Program-made: the position numbers and the translations under genes
Part shown: piece after piece, positions 43,401-51,659 of the stretch
Position numbering within the stretch: position 1 is the stretch's first letter
Layout of the letters: every line of letters starts with the position of its first letter
From: SICV01 sp038045265
Lineage (GTDB): Archaea > Nanobdellota > Nanobdellia > Pacearchaeales > GW2011-AR1
Reading direction: 5' to 3'
NCBI GenBank assembly: GCA_038045265.1
Contig: JBBSYL010000010.1
Coordinates: 8,870 to 72,869, forward strand
DNA: 64,000 bases
Notes under the pieces: generated by a model
Told to the model about the DNA's origin: nothing
Databases searched by the model: none
The model's input: the letters and a program-made list of their open reading frames with translations, nothing else

Positions 43401-43567
43401 AGGATGACTGCAAGAATAAAGCTGGAGAATTTACAGTACCATGTGGAAGGCCTGCGTTTGAATTGCCTTTCTTTGGAATAGAGCAACTATTAAGTGCACT
43501 TCTGATAATAGCTATAATCTATTCAATTTTAATTAAGACTAGATATATACCTAAAAAGAGAAAATAA
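40475..43567 (+). CDS. Giant surface protein with glycine-rich and Ig-like domains
   Basis: 1,030 residues from the ATG at 40475, about 26 bases after the TATA-like ctttataaag (40445-40454); a TTG three codons upstream is not favoured. Signal peptide to residue about 32, then a Gly-rich domain (about 55-285) opened by YTVPAGVTQIKVQLWGAGGG, the usual start of Gly_rich_2 folds. Beta-sandwich regions follow, including a PKD-like segment (LTATNSFGGRAERQVSVLA near 645). Cys-rich modules (GIVCCPTGHLCGANGCYIP near 855) precede a C-terminal membrane helix and KKRK. It is likely an adhesin or cell-surface layer protein. Confidence 0.78.
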   Translation: MKKAKRLIRYFIVIIAIFSFLFSINFVGAVTAGDILIVGYSGGSGQIEGLTKVVDGQYTYTVPAGVTQIKVQLWGAGGGGGAGGTGSLGSSGNLEGGGGGAYGEVILDVSSSQTYNVAVGAGGNGVGYNLQTPPTSGGNSVFGTYYANGGSAGAVIPNGWNSHPGGTGSGGTFNTPIGTNGGSGGSIGAVNGCGSGGAGGVAPGGNGAQAGPSAGAGGGASGGGAEYAGNGGAGGNCVLAQSGQNIPGGNGFLYGGGGGSSGVTTLAVGNGGKGAEGQVKITYLSVGSQGSQTVQPTSGLCVPNQTIISLYQESNSHGAIYNQTFNDVNAGIGVCYDKIFGFNYTGDTNPQRCGAENANSVVKVISKNNAHVEDKSLNNYPYSLCYGDLNCKLEDKTYTPSANERAVLYLSSNTNAHVSSTAGYDFIVYCTSNNGPVPGTGEIISAEWKDEFENNLAVDENGNNKSNVNSTVKLVAKTTFINTEITFDIKEEDTGLPDANIRTGAIALKATTNGEGIASISWLINDTDMTKAGVGPAEFYFTASVFEESKQSGILLTSKTPTPPEKEIEIEIAGIKDKGLYFTGVPVEISYVLRKPSQGRGLELTWKIIEDNYESDDLTFDYTFQNPGQKTIHLTATNSFGGRAERQVSVLAIGDNGIFAFIDNPRFNEVLPVSSDNVRVLYNASGSYVVNSTYDKTQCLDILARGRLVCLAGRCPNAVGNPPAGCSALVEENNKGYENLNFTWTRYGKSSINTFSRFGLKQDYTIFGNSEYSNKLNDRAFKLVLNYTNESEDLSLQQEFMRNYTIGQCINDGRGFVKIDSKGNVLKVLETTNKNSGDFDPNACRAVSGIVCCPTGHLCGANGCYIPASTPDIVEDLPGCSRYRTELACLDAVETTNACSDGGLTAATSCQWVEQTGGSGECKEYTSIIETSNGAVAGTCVQGVRNLTSCVNGFNKIKIDTTYTGGSNPANSCLSEDDCKNKAGEFTVPCGRPAFELPFFGIEQLLSALLIIAIIYSILIKTRYIPKKRK

Positions 43568-43610
43568 AATCGGGCGGTATATTTTTAAAATACCTTTCAC
43601 TTGGGAATGT

Positions 43611-46283
43611 ATGAGAAGAGGTTTGATTTTGTTGTCCCTTGTAATTGTGGCGATATTATTGATAAGCCCCGCATTAGCTAATGTAAAGATTCAGTCTGAA
43701 AATCTTAAAAGATTATACTCTGGAGGAGATACCATCACAGGTATAATCAAAGTGAACATTACAAATGAGCCTGCAAACAATCAGGTTGTAACTAATTTTA
43801 AGGGGAATATAACTTTAATAGAGCTCATAAGAGCAAATAATCTTGCTGAAGGAATCAATTATAATTGTAGTATCTATGGATGCAATGCAGGTTATGAAGA
43901 CGAGGGGAGTGTCAATACACTCTCTGTTGATTCTTCTTCTGCTGAATTTGTAGGCTTCAAACTTAATAGAGCAGATAGAATTGATAGTTTAGATGTGGTA
44001 ATTTCAAGCGACTCTGGCCCTTCGTGTTCCCCCCAGTTAAGTATTGATGTACTTGGAAAAGAAGAGTATAGATTACATAATACTAATTACACGAGTGAGA
44101 GGTGCGGTTCTAAGAATTACGGATGCTTTGATCTTTCAAGAGCAGACAAAAAAGTTGAAATAGGCTCTGAGGGAGTATGTGAGCAAATGGAATTGTGGCC
44201 AGCTCCAGCTTATGAGATCAGTGCAAAAATTACAAACAGCACAGGCACTACTGGAATAATAAAAGCTGAACTACTTGATGAGCAAGGAGGAGTTTATGGG
44301 GCTGTTGGAGAGTGTGAAATGCCTCTACAAAAAGAAAGCGTTGAAGAACTAAAATGTACAATAGGCAATCCAATCATGGAGCGAAAAAATTATACAGTAT
44401 GTATTTCAGCAAGCGGAGGAAACTATAAGATAAATGCTGAAGACTCTGGAAGAATATGCGGTTCTGCTAGGACAAATCTAGGATTTGGATTCAGCTTTGA
44501 TTATGAAGTATCTGCACAGGCATTAGAATATGATGAAGTAAATTTTTCCTTAAACGATGCGTTCGGAAGAGCTTATGGCGGGCTGGAGATTGGGCAAATT
44601 GCAGACGATTATTTGAATGAAATCTATGGAGGAAATTGTTCTGATGGATGTTATATTCCTCTTTTAATAACAAGCAACTTGGACCAAAATATAGACTTTT
44701 CAAGACCTAAAGCTGAGTACTTTTTCCAAGGCAACAAATTAAGTGAAGAGACATTTTATTCTCTTGAAAAGAAAGATGCTGTAATAAATGCAAAAAATAT
44801 GGAGCTCGATTTGGAAAAGGCCGAATTTACAATACCTCTTAACTCAAGTGAAAATAAATTAAGAATATTTGTTGGGGGAAGCAAGATCTATAATGATATA
44901 GCAATAAACATAACTAAGGGTTTTGATTTTGACATAATCCCTAAGTTTGCTTTGATAGGCATACAAACTGAATATTCTATTCTTACAAATGACAATATAA
45001 GTAAAACAGAATGGAAGTTTGGAAATTCTGCTGTAAAACAAAGCAATGGAAAAAGCATTACAAATAGAATAGATGAAGGGGGTGAATATACTCTTGAAGT
45101 AAAGGCGACAAATACTCGCGGAGCTGTAAGTATTAAAAACATTAAAGTAATTGTTGGGGATCCTGAGGAATCTTTAAAACAATTGATAAATCAATCAGAA
45201 ACAGGAATAAAAAAGATAGAAGAATATCTAAATACGCTTCCTCAATGGGCAAAGAGCAAGATATCTGAAAAAATTGAACTTGAAAAACTAAAAAGCGAAG
45301 TGATTACCGTGAAAAATGTTGACAATGCAGGAGATGAAAACAAGACTATTGCATTAATAGATAGAATTAGCGCTTTAAATATTCCAATTTCCATAAAAGA
45401 ATCTGATAAGGGTAGTTTGCCATTAGCTTTAGGATTCTCAAATATAAATACAAAATATATAGAAAAAATCTCTGCCTCTGAAATATCTGATGCACAGAGA
45501 GAAGAATTTACTAATAATCTCCTTTTCTGGATAGATGAAAATTATGCTCCCTTAGTAGAGTTTAAAGTTATAGAAAAAAATACTGCCTCCGGGCCGGAAC
45601 CATTAGTTACACAAATTTCAGTTACTCTGAATAAGAAGAAAGAAGAGCTAAGTGAGTCTTATTTGATTATAGATTATCCAATTGAAAATATTTATTTTGC
45701 TGAAGATTATGGTGCTATCGAAATAGTATCTGACGAAACAAGCACAGGCACTTACATTCTTGCAAATGAGGAAAATAAAATAGAGTTTATGGTAAGTGGA
45801 AAAGTTGAATTCTCTGAGCTCGGAATGTATATCTCTCCAGTTGTTAGCGATATTGGGAGTTATGCAAATATTGATTTTGAAAAAAAGCAATTCCCTGCTG
45901 GTCTTTTAACCTTCTGGGTTGCTATATTAATTATATGTGCGCTTGTTGTTTATATAATACTTCAAGAATGGTATAAGAGGCATTATGAAAATTACCTCTT
46001 TAGAAATAAAGATGATCTATATAATTTGATGAATTTTATATATAATACTAGAAAAGGAAGCATAACTGAACAGGAGATGAAGAAAAAGCTTCTAAGCAAT
46101 GGGTGGAGTGGAGAACAGATCTCATATACTGCCAAGAAACTTGATGGGAAAAGAACAGGGATGTTTGAAATACCTATTTTCAGGTTCTTTGAACAGAAAA
46201 AAATAAAAGAAGAAATGGAAAAGAGACAGAATATAGGAAATAGAAGCGGAAGATTTATTAAAAGACCGAATTTAGGTGTATAA
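43611..46283 (+). CDS. Large membrane-anchored surface protein
   Basis: 890 residues. Signal peptide (LILLSLVIVAILLISPALA), several beta-rich extracellular domains with Cys pairs, and a PKD-like segment near 465-515 (GGEYTLEVKATNTRGAVSIK). Helical regions lie near 525-600. A membrane helix (FWVAILIICALVVYIIL, about 765-785) leads to a 100-residue cytoplasmic tail (FRNKDDLYNLMNFIYNTRKG, then EQEMKKKLLSNGWSGEQISY) that looks like a winged-helix or helical domain. It overlaps the GTPase gene by one base. Inferred role: surface sensor or pilus-associated adhesin. Confidence 0.75.
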   Translation: MRRGLILLSLVIVAILLISPALANVKIQSENLKRLYSGGDTITGIIKVNITNEPANNQVVTNFKGNITLIELIRANNLAEGINYNCSIYGCNAGYEDEGSVNTLSVDSSSAEFVGFKLNRADRIDSLDVVISSDSGPSCSPQLSIDVLGKEEYRLHNTNYTSERCGSKNYGCFDLSRADKKVEIGSEGVCEQMELWPAPAYEISAKITNSTGTTGIIKAELLDEQGGVYGAVGECEMPLQKESVEELKCTIGNPIMERKNYTVCISASGGNYKINAEDSGRICGSARTNLGFGFSFDYEVSAQALEYDEVNFSLNDAFGRAYGGLEIGQIADDYLNEIYGGNCSDGCYIPLLITSNLDQNIDFSRPKAEYFFQGNKLSEETFYSLEKKDAVINAKNMELDLEKAEFTIPLNSSENKLRIFVGGSKIYNDIAINITKGFDFDIIPKFALIGIQTEYSILTNDNISKTEWKFGNSAVKQSNGKSITNRIDEGGEYTLEVKATNTRGAVSIKNIKVIVGDPEESLKQLINQSETGIKKIEEYLNTLPQWAKSKISEKIELEKLKSEVITVKNVDNAGDENKTIALIDRISALNIPISIKESDKGSLPLALGFSNINTKYIEKISASEISDAQREEFTNNLLFWIDENYAPLVEFKVIEKNTASGPEPLVTQISVTLNKKKEELSESYLIIDYPIENIYFAEDYGAIEIVSDETSTGTYILANEENKIEFMVSGKVEFSELGMYISPVVSDIGSYANIDFEKKQFPAGLLTFWVAILIICALVVYIILQEWYKRHYENYLFRNKDDLYNLMNFIYNTRKGSITEQEMKKKLLSNGWSGEQISYTAKKLDGKRTGMFEIPIFRFFEQKKIKEEMEKRQNIGNRSGRFIKRPNLGV

Positions 46284-46921
46284 TGTTAAGGATTATAAAA
46301 AAGTTTTCTAAAAGAATACTTGCAACTCTTTTTGGAAGAAAAGATAACATAAAAATAGGTTTTTATGGTCCTCCTAATGCTGGGAAGACTAGTTTAGCAA
46401 ATAAAATATGTAAAGACTGGACTGGGGAAGAGATAGGAGTAGTAAGTAAAATACCTCACGAGACAAGGCATGTGCAGTTTAAGGAAAAAGTAGAGATAAA
46501 ACATAAGGGGAAAGTGCTTATGTTCAAAATGGTCGATACTCCTGGAATAGCCACTAAGATAGACTATGAGGAATTTATAAAATTCGGAGTTAAGAAGAAA
46601 GATGCTAAGAAAAGAGCTAAGGAAGCAACTCAGGGAATTATAGAGTCAATACAGTGGCTTGATGATATGGATGCAGTTATAGTAGTTATTGATGCTTCTG
46701 AAAATCCTTACTCGCAAGTGAATATTACAATAATAGGAAATCTTGTTGCAAGAAAAATTCCTCTCCTGATAGTTGCAAATAAAATAGATTTGAAGAAAGC
46801 GAATATGAAGAAAGTTGAAAATGCATTTCCAGAATATGAGGTTGTGGGAATAAGTGCAAAAGAAGGAATTAACATGGATGATTTTTACGAAGCCTTATTC
46901 AGGCTGGCAAAAAAAGCATAA
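46283..46921 (+). CDS. Era/Der-like small GTPase
   Basis: 212 residues. G1 GFYGPPNAGKTSL (residue about 28), G3 VDTPGIATK near 87, G4 NKIDLKK near 168 and G5 GISAKEG near 190. The region around IPHETRHVQFKE provides switch I. The basic N-terminus (RIIKKFSKRILATLFGRK) may bind membrane or RNA. It is followed one base later by DUF2073, a family of unknown function that accompanies this GTPase in many archaea, and a Zn-ribbon protein follows downstream. Confidence 0.88.
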   Translation: MLRIIKKFSKRILATLFGRKDNIKIGFYGPPNAGKTSLANKICKDWTGEEIGVVSKIPHETRHVQFKEKVEIKHKGKVLMFKMVDTPGIATKIDYEEFIKFGVKKKDAKKRAKEATQGIIESIQWLDDMDAVIVVIDASENPYSQVNITIIGNLVARKIPLLIVANKIDLKKANMKKVENAFPEYEVVGISAKEGINMDDFYEALFRLAKKA

Positions 46922-46922
46922 A

Positions 46923-47315
46923 ATGATAAAAAAGAGCAAGTTTAAAGGATTAAGCCTGCATGTAATACCCTATTCTGAAATTCGAGACTTGAGTATAGGG
47001 GAGAGAGTGAAGAAAGTTTTGAAACTTATTTTGGGGAGCAGAATAGTTATAATTCAAGGAAGATTAAGGCCAGAAGAAGAAGCAAGATTGATAGAGGATA
47101 CTATGGCTATGGTCGAACATATTAAAAATTTTAAAGGAATAGAATTGGCAGTCATAGAACCTAATATGAAAGAGGAAAATTTACTTATAAGAATGAAGCA
47201 TGGACTTGCTAAGAGGCTTGTTGGAGAAAGTAGCGCCCTTACAATAATAGGCCCTAGCTCTCTAGTCAAAGAAATAAAGAAAGATCCAAAAAAAATGGAA
47301 GTATTACTTGGTTAA
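46923..47315 (+). CDS. DUF2073 protein
   Basis: 130 residues from MIKKSKFKGLSLHVIPYSEI; an upstream frame inside the GTPase gene is not used. The core has SRIVIIQGRLRPEEEARLIE, EHIKNFKGIELAVIEPN and LVGESSALTIIGPSSLVKEI, typical of DUF2073. The family is archaeal and of unknown function. Being one base after an Era-like GTPase suggests a joint role, perhaps in ribosome or membrane-protein biogenesis. That is inference. Confidence 0.82.
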   Translation: MIKKSKFKGLSLHVIPYSEIRDLSIGERVKKVLKLILGSRIVIIQGRLRPEEEARLIEDTMAMVEHIKNFKGIELAVIEPNMKEENLLIRMKHGLAKRLVGESSALTIIGPSSLVKEIKKDPKKMEVLLG

Positions 47316-47867
47316 TTAACTTCCATTTTTGTGTAAAGGAAAATCTTTTGTTTCTATCTGAAAGTTATCATTTTTATGAATTTTAAATATTACTTTAAAA
47401 TCTTCAGATTTGCTTATCTTTGTAAAAAGATAAAGTATTTTAGTGATACATGCCATGGAAAATTTTGAATAAGGCTTTGAATCTAGCTCATCCTTAATCT
47501 TTTTTATCTCTTCTGAAAAACCCTCCTCCCAATTTATTATAGCTTTATTCATTACTCCGATAAGATAATTCTCATCTAGATCTAATTTATGAGCTAACTC
47601 GTCTCGGACATCGTTTAAAGCCTTTAGTGTTTTAAATTCTGTATCACTAATTAAACTTTGTTCTTCTAGATATTTTAATCTGTTCATATGCTCTTTAAAT
47701 TTTTTATTTTTTGAATATCCGTAATTAATATTAAATAATTTTAAGGAAATATACTCAGCATAAATTGCTAATAAAAGAATTACTTCTCTCCCAAAGTAAG
47801 ATAAATTTAGTGTATTTATATCAGCGATTAGGCTATGAATCTTGTGTAGATCTGTCTCTTCTTCCAT
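47316..47867 (-). CDS. HEPN-like protein inserted in the GTPase-DUF2073 group
   Basis: 183 residues from the ATG about 25 bases downstream of a TATA element; the frame extends four codons further up. Almost all helical. A segment LNDVRDELAHKLDLDENY near residue 95 holds R-x4-H, the motif of HEPN ribonucleases. No nucleotidyltransferase (MNT) partner is adjacent. It lies on the minus strand between DUF2073 and the Zn-ribbon gene, abutting the DUF2073 stop. It could be an RNA-cutting toxin or a non-catalytic helical protein. Confidence 0.6.
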   Translation of the reverse strand: MEEETDLHKIHSLIADINTLNLSYFGREVILLLAIYAEYISLKLFNINYGYSKNKKFKEHMNRLKYLEEQSLISDTEFKTLKALNDVRDELAHKLDLDENYLIGVMNKAIINWEEGFSEEIKKIKDELDSKPYSKFSMACITKILYLFTKISKSEDFKVIFKIHKNDNFQIETKDFPLHKNGS

Positions 47868-47887
47868 ATAAAAAGACAATAATTAGC

Positions 47888-47895
47888 TTATATAA
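47888..47895. promoter_or_regulatory. Palindromic TATA element between HEPN and Zn-ribbon genes
   Basis: ttatataa is centred about 24 bases before the HEPN-like ATG (47867, minus), fitting leaderless transcription. It is about 36 bases before the Zn-ribbon ATG (47928, plus), implying a short leader there. It is the only TATA-like element between the two genes. Confidence 0.5.
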
Positions 47896-47927
47896 ATCTT
47901 TATTAACCTTTTAACTTATTGAAGTTT

Positions 47928-48299
47928 ATGCCCTATAGATGTGTTCATTGCAATAAAATTTTTGAAGATGGCTCTGATGAGGTGCTTAATGGATGTTCTA
48001 GTTGTCACAGCAAGTTTTTCTTTTATATAAAAAAGGAAAAGCTACCCGAAATACTTAAGAGTGGTATTGCGGAGATGGAACTTAGCTCGAATGAAAAGGA
48101 TCAAATAGAAAAGGATGTAAGAGAAATCACAGGCATAGAAAATGAAGAAACCCCAGTATTTCTTGACTTTGAAAGTGTTAAAATAGTTAAGCCTGGAAAG
48201 TACTTGATAGACATATCTAAGCTTTTCTCTTTTGATAAACCTCGAGTGTATAAGCTAGAAGATGGAAAGTATATTGTAGATTTAAATGTGGGAAATTAA
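47928..48299 (+). CDS. Zn-ribbon protein of the GTPase-DUF2073 group
   Basis: 123 residues from MPYRCVHCNKIFEDGSDEVL; a TTG three codons upstream is not needed. The zinc ribbon is CVHC and CSSC at residues about 5-8 and 22-25. The C-terminal part has DFESVKIVKPGKYLIDISKL. It is the archaeal Zn-ribbon family commonly found with DUF2073 and the Era-like GTPase. Here it is split from them by the HEPN-like gene. Confidence 0.75.
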   Translation: MPYRCVHCNKIFEDGSDEVLNGCSSCHSKFFFYIKKEKLPEILKSGIAEMELSSNEKDQIEKDVREITGIENEETPVFLDFESVKIVKPGKYLIDISKLFSFDKPRVYKLEDGKYIVDLNVGN

Positions 48300-48338
48300 T
48301 AAGGAATAGTTTAAAAGTAATTTATTCTTATAAGAAGC

Positions 48339-49559
48339 ATGGGCGAGAAAGAGTTTAAGGTCTTGAATGCTAAAGTAAAAACTATGGTAGCCTTATTAAA
48401 GGATGCTATAAGGAAAGAAAAAATTAAGGCAGACCTATTTATTGGGGGGAGCTTTGCTAAAGGCACATTGCTGGAAAAGGAGAAATATGATGTGGATCTA
48501 TATGTAAGATTTGAGAAGAAAAGTAAAAATATATCTTCTTCTTTAAGCAAAATAGTAAAAAGAGCATTTGGAAAGAGGGCAATTAAGATACACGGAAGCA
48601 GGGATTATTTTCAGATAAATGTTGGTGAAAATCTTGTAATTGAAATAATACCAGTTCTGAAAATAAGAAATCCAAAAGAAGCAGAAAACGTCACAGATTT
48701 AAGTTATTTTCATGTTAATTATGTGAAAAACAAAATAAATGAAAAATTAAGGCGGGAAATTCTATTAGCGAAAAAATTCTGCCATGCGCAAAATGTGTAT
48801 GGGGCAGAATCATACGTAAGAGGATTTTCTGGATACGCATTAGAATGTTTAATAATTTATTATAAATCCTTTGAAAAAATGTTGAAAGAACTTTTAAAAG
48901 TAGAAGAAAAAGTTATTATTGATCCCGCGAAGCATTATAAGAAAAAAGAGGAGATATTAAGAGAATTAAACGGAGGGAAATTGAAAAGCCCTGTTGTCTT
49001 TATAGACCCCACATTTAAGGAAAGGAACGTTTTAGGCGCATTATCTGTAGAGACATTTGAGAAATTTAAAGAAGCGGGGAGAAAATATCTAAAAAACAAA
49101 AATGAAAAATTCTTTAAAAAAGAAGAAATAAATTATGAAAAATTAAAGGAAAAATTAAAAGAAAGAGAAGAGTTTGTGAAAATAAGATTGACAACAAACA
49201 AGCAGGAAGGAGATATTGCAGGAAGCAAACTGCTTAAGGGATTTAATTATGTGAAAAATTCTTTAGGAAAGTATTTTGATGTTCTTAATTCTGGGTTTGA
49301 ATATAAATCGGGAAACAATGGAGAAGGATGGATAATCGTTAAACCGAAAAACGAGATAATAATTAGAGGTCCTCCGATATCAATGAAGAAACATGCTGAA
49401 AAGTTTAAGAAAATGCATAAAAACTTCTATGAAGAAGAAGGAACCTTATATTCTGAATTTGAAATGCTTCAGACAGCAAGACAATTCCTAAAAGAATTTT
49501 CAAAGAAAAATAAGAAACAATTAACAGAGATGGATATAATTAATGTTGAAGTAAATTAA
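48339..49559 (+). CDS. cca: CCA tRNA nucleotidyltransferase, class I
   Basis: 406 residues. Polymerase-beta-type active site GGSFAKGTLLEKEKYDVDLY (residues about 36-55) with the two catalytic Asp in DVD. The archaeal middle domain carries ESYVRGFSGYALECLIIYYK near residue 155, and a C-terminal region with RGPPISMKKHAEKFKK follows. It adds or repairs the CCA end of tRNAs, which the tRNA-Thr gene in this window does not encode. Confidence 0.95.
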   Translation: MGEKEFKVLNAKVKTMVALLKDAIRKEKIKADLFIGGSFAKGTLLEKEKYDVDLYVRFEKKSKNISSSLSKIVKRAFGKRAIKIHGSRDYFQINVGENLVIEIIPVLKIRNPKEAENVTDLSYFHVNYVKNKINEKLRREILLAKKFCHAQNVYGAESYVRGFSGYALECLIIYYKSFEKMLKELLKVEEKVIIDPAKHYKKKEEILRELNGGKLKSPVVFIDPTFKERNVLGALSVETFEKFKEAGRKYLKNKNEKFFKKEEINYEKLKEKLKEREEFVKIRLTTNKQEGDIAGSKLLKGFNYVKNSLGKYFDVLNSGFEYKSGNNGEGWIIVKPKNEIIIRGPPISMKKHAEKFKKMHKNFYEEEGTLYSEFEMLQTARQFLKEFSKKNKKQLTEMDIINVEVN

Positions 49560-49866
49560 AATTATGCCTAAGTTTATCTCTTTCTCTTTCATTAGCAATT
49601 TTATTCAAGGAGTTCAAAAGACCTAATAAACCTACTAGGCCTGTAATTCCAAACTCTGCTGATGTATGATAAATATCTTCATTCGCCCTATAATGTGCTT
49701 CACAATTATTAATACTGCCTGATCTTCTGCATTCCATACTATGCGCCATTCTATTGGCAAATATCTGTTTATCACCATACCACCTAGATAATCCGCTCAC
49801 ATGCGATAAAATAGGTAAAGCTAATGTGGCTATTGCAATTCCAGCATATTTTTTTATATTTTTCAT
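49540..49866 (-). CDS. Small membrane protein downstream of TrmB regulator
   Basis: 108 residues from MKNIKKYAGIAIATLALPIL; the frame extends to a TTG two codons up. Hydrophobic segments lie near residues 8-25 and 74-88. Two Cys and a His sit in the loop between them (CRRSGSINNCEAHYRANE), which could be outside the cell. It starts two bases after the TrmB-family gene, and its end overlaps the convergent cca gene by 20 bases. Function unknown; probably controlled by the adjacent regulator. Confidence 0.6.
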   Translation of the reverse strand: MKNIKKYAGIAIATLALPILSHVSGLSRWYGDKQIFANRMAHSMECRRSGSINNCEAHYRANEDIYHTSAEFGITGLVGLLGLLNSLNKIANERERDKLRHNFNLLQH

Positions 49867-49868
49867 CT

Positions 49869-50645
49869 TCAATTCTTCAAACTCTTTTCAACAATACTAT
49901 GAAGTGATTGCGTGAAGAAATCTGAGTTAAGCCAGATGGCCATTTCTTCTTCTGAACTTTCAGGAGTAATCATTAATAGGGCTTGAGTCTTATCTGACAT
50001 GAAAAATCTTGCAGGAGAATCCAAGGCTCTTGCCTTTATTCCATGTTTAAGTGAAAGTTTCTTAACTTTTTCAGGTTCTCCAGATAAAGCAATTTTTACT
50101 TTAATATTATTTTTAGCAAGTTTTTCCAAAGCTGGAATTAAAACTCTTGACTTATCTTCAAAGTCAAGTGCTGATGTACATATCATTACTTCTTTTTTAG
50201 AACTTTCAACTAATTCTCTAAGCTTTGAAAGTATATTTGATCTTCCTTTTACTGATCCTGTTATCTCATGTGATTTAATAGGATTTATTCCAGTTGTATG
50301 CAACTGCTCTAGTTCTGTGTATTCTGAAGTTGTTTTTAGATTAGACAATGAGTTTACCTTTTCATTGGCTGTCTGAAGGGTTTCTGACTTCATCTTTTCA
50401 ATAACTTCTGTTGGCTTTACTGCGATGTACTTCACAGGTTTTCCAATTTTAACTATCGCAAATCCACGTTTTTCCAAGGATTCTAATACATCATAAGTTC
50501 TTGACCTTGGTACATTTGAAATCTCTGCGATTTCTCCAGCTGATGCAATACCTTTTGAAAGCAAGGCAAGCCAGACTTTAGTCTCATAAATATTAAGATT
50601 AAAGTATTCCTTTACTCTCTTTACCAATTCTGGTTTAATTATCAT
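49869..50645 (-). CDS. TrmB-family transcription regulator
   Basis: 258 residues. The N-terminal winged helix-turn-helix (residues about 10-85) has LNIYETKVWLALLSKGIASA and GEIAEISNVPRSRTYDVLES, characteristic of TrmB. A linker helix follows, then a phospholipase-D-like effector domain (GRSNILSKLRELVESSKKEV, NNIKVKIALSG). TrmB proteins sense sugars or other small molecules. A TATA box lies about 27 bases before the ATG and a palindrome overlaps the predicted transcription start. Confidence 0.87.
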   Translation of the reverse strand: MIIKPELVKRVKEYFNLNIYETKVWLALLSKGIASAGEIAEISNVPRSRTYDVLESLEKRGFAIVKIGKPVKYIAVKPTEVIEKMKSETLQTANEKVNSLSNLKTTSEYTELEQLHTTGINPIKSHEITGSVKGRSNILSKLRELVESSKKEVMICTSALDFEDKSRVLIPALEKLAKNNIKVKIALSGEPEKVKKLSLKHGIKARALDSPARFFMSDKTQALLMITPESSEEEMAIWLNSDFFTQSLHSIVEKSLKN

Positions 50646-50646
50646 G

Positions 50647-50657
50647 TATCAGTGATA
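50647..50657. promoter_or_regulatory. Palindrome tatcagtgata at TrmB start, candidate operator
   Basis: TATCA-G-TGATA is a perfect 11-base palindrome directly upstream of the regulator ATG, between its TATA box (gatttatatacc on the minus strand, near 50667-50678) and the predicted start site. A protein bound here would block transcription, so autoregulation by the TrmB-like protein is plausible. Confidence 0.45.
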
Positions 50658-50709
50658 AAAAAAGGGTATATAAATCTTTCTACTTTGTTGTAACTTCTAG
50701 GTGACACGA

Positions 50710-51627
50710 TTATATGAGATATGCTATGGCCAAGGCTACAAAGCACCCAACGCTTATGAAAGGTAAGGCTGGATAGAACTTTCCTTTTTCTGATTTGTAT
50801 AATAAAAAGGCCAAGGCTATGGTTGCTCCTATTGAAACTAACAAAGAAGCGAACAGGCCTAAAGAATTAAGAACTGTGCCTGCGAGAATAATTGGAAATA
50901 CTATATCTCCCCCGCCTAAAATTGCGACACTTACTTTTACTTCTTTCTTTTTTCCAGATTTCTCTGCTTCTTTAAGCAATAATTTGTCTTTCTTTGATAA
51001 GTAGGGAACAAAGAATCCTGAGAAGACTTTAACCTTATTTATCTGGTAATGTGCCATTTTTTGCATAAACTTTGCATGCCATACTGCATACATATCATAT
51101 GCGGAGAATATTATGAAGAGCAGGACAGCTGTGCCCACATTAAGTAATGGAACAAATATTGCCGCTATTCCAGGATAAATTAATAGTTCAGTCAAGTTAT
51201 GAACTATAATGTTTCTTCTGAAAACTTTGAAGTAAGCGAGGATTAAAGCGACACCTAAAACAATTAGAGAGGCATAGGGGAAAGTTTTGAAAGGGGCAAA
51301 TAAAGAGACAGCTATTGCAATTATGACTACAATAAAGAACCATATTCGAAGAAGCAACTCTGCTTTAAAGCGCATCAAAAAAATTATGGCAATTATTGCT
51401 ATAATAAAGGCAAAAACAATCGACCAGAGATTTTTAGTTTTGGAAGTTTCTTGCGGAGGTTCTAATCCATAAGGCAGACCATGACTTGTGATATTTATTA
51501 TTGTCTCGTTGTCTAGTTGTATTGGAATTATCTCTGGCTTGTATAAATTAAGAACAAATATCCCCACTAGTTGAGCAATAAGAAATAGAACTAATAGAAT
51601 CGCTGTAACTTTAATGGAATGTTTCAT
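50710..51627 (-). CDS. Presenilin-type intramembrane aspartic protease
   Basis: 305 residues with about nine hydrophobic segments. The two presenilin/signal-peptide-peptidase catalytic sites are visible: IIFSAYDMYAVWHAKFM (YD motif near residue 175) and VAILGGGDIVFPIILAG (GxGD near residue 238). The PAL motif is replaced or present as FYPALPFISVGC near residue 288, with PAL intact. It cuts transmembrane substrates such as leftover signal peptides. A TATA-like cttaaaaac lies about 25 bases upstream. Confidence 0.9.
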   Translation of the reverse strand: MKHSIKVTAILLVLFLIAQLVGIFVLNLYKPEIIPIQLDNETIINITSHGLPYGLEPPQETSKTKNLWSIVFAFIIAIIAIIFLMRFKAELLLRIWFFIVVIIAIAVSLFAPFKTFPYASLIVLGVALILAYFKVFRRNIIVHNLTELLIYPGIAAIFVPLLNVGTAVLLFIIFSAYDMYAVWHAKFMQKMAHYQINKVKVFSGFFVPYLSKKDKLLLKEAEKSGKKKEVKVSVAILGGGDIVFPIILAGTVLNSLGLFASLLVSIGATIALAFLLYKSEKGKFYPALPFISVGCFVALAIAYLI

Positions 51628-51659
51628 AGAGAAATTTATGAAAGGAAGTTTTTAAGGGT

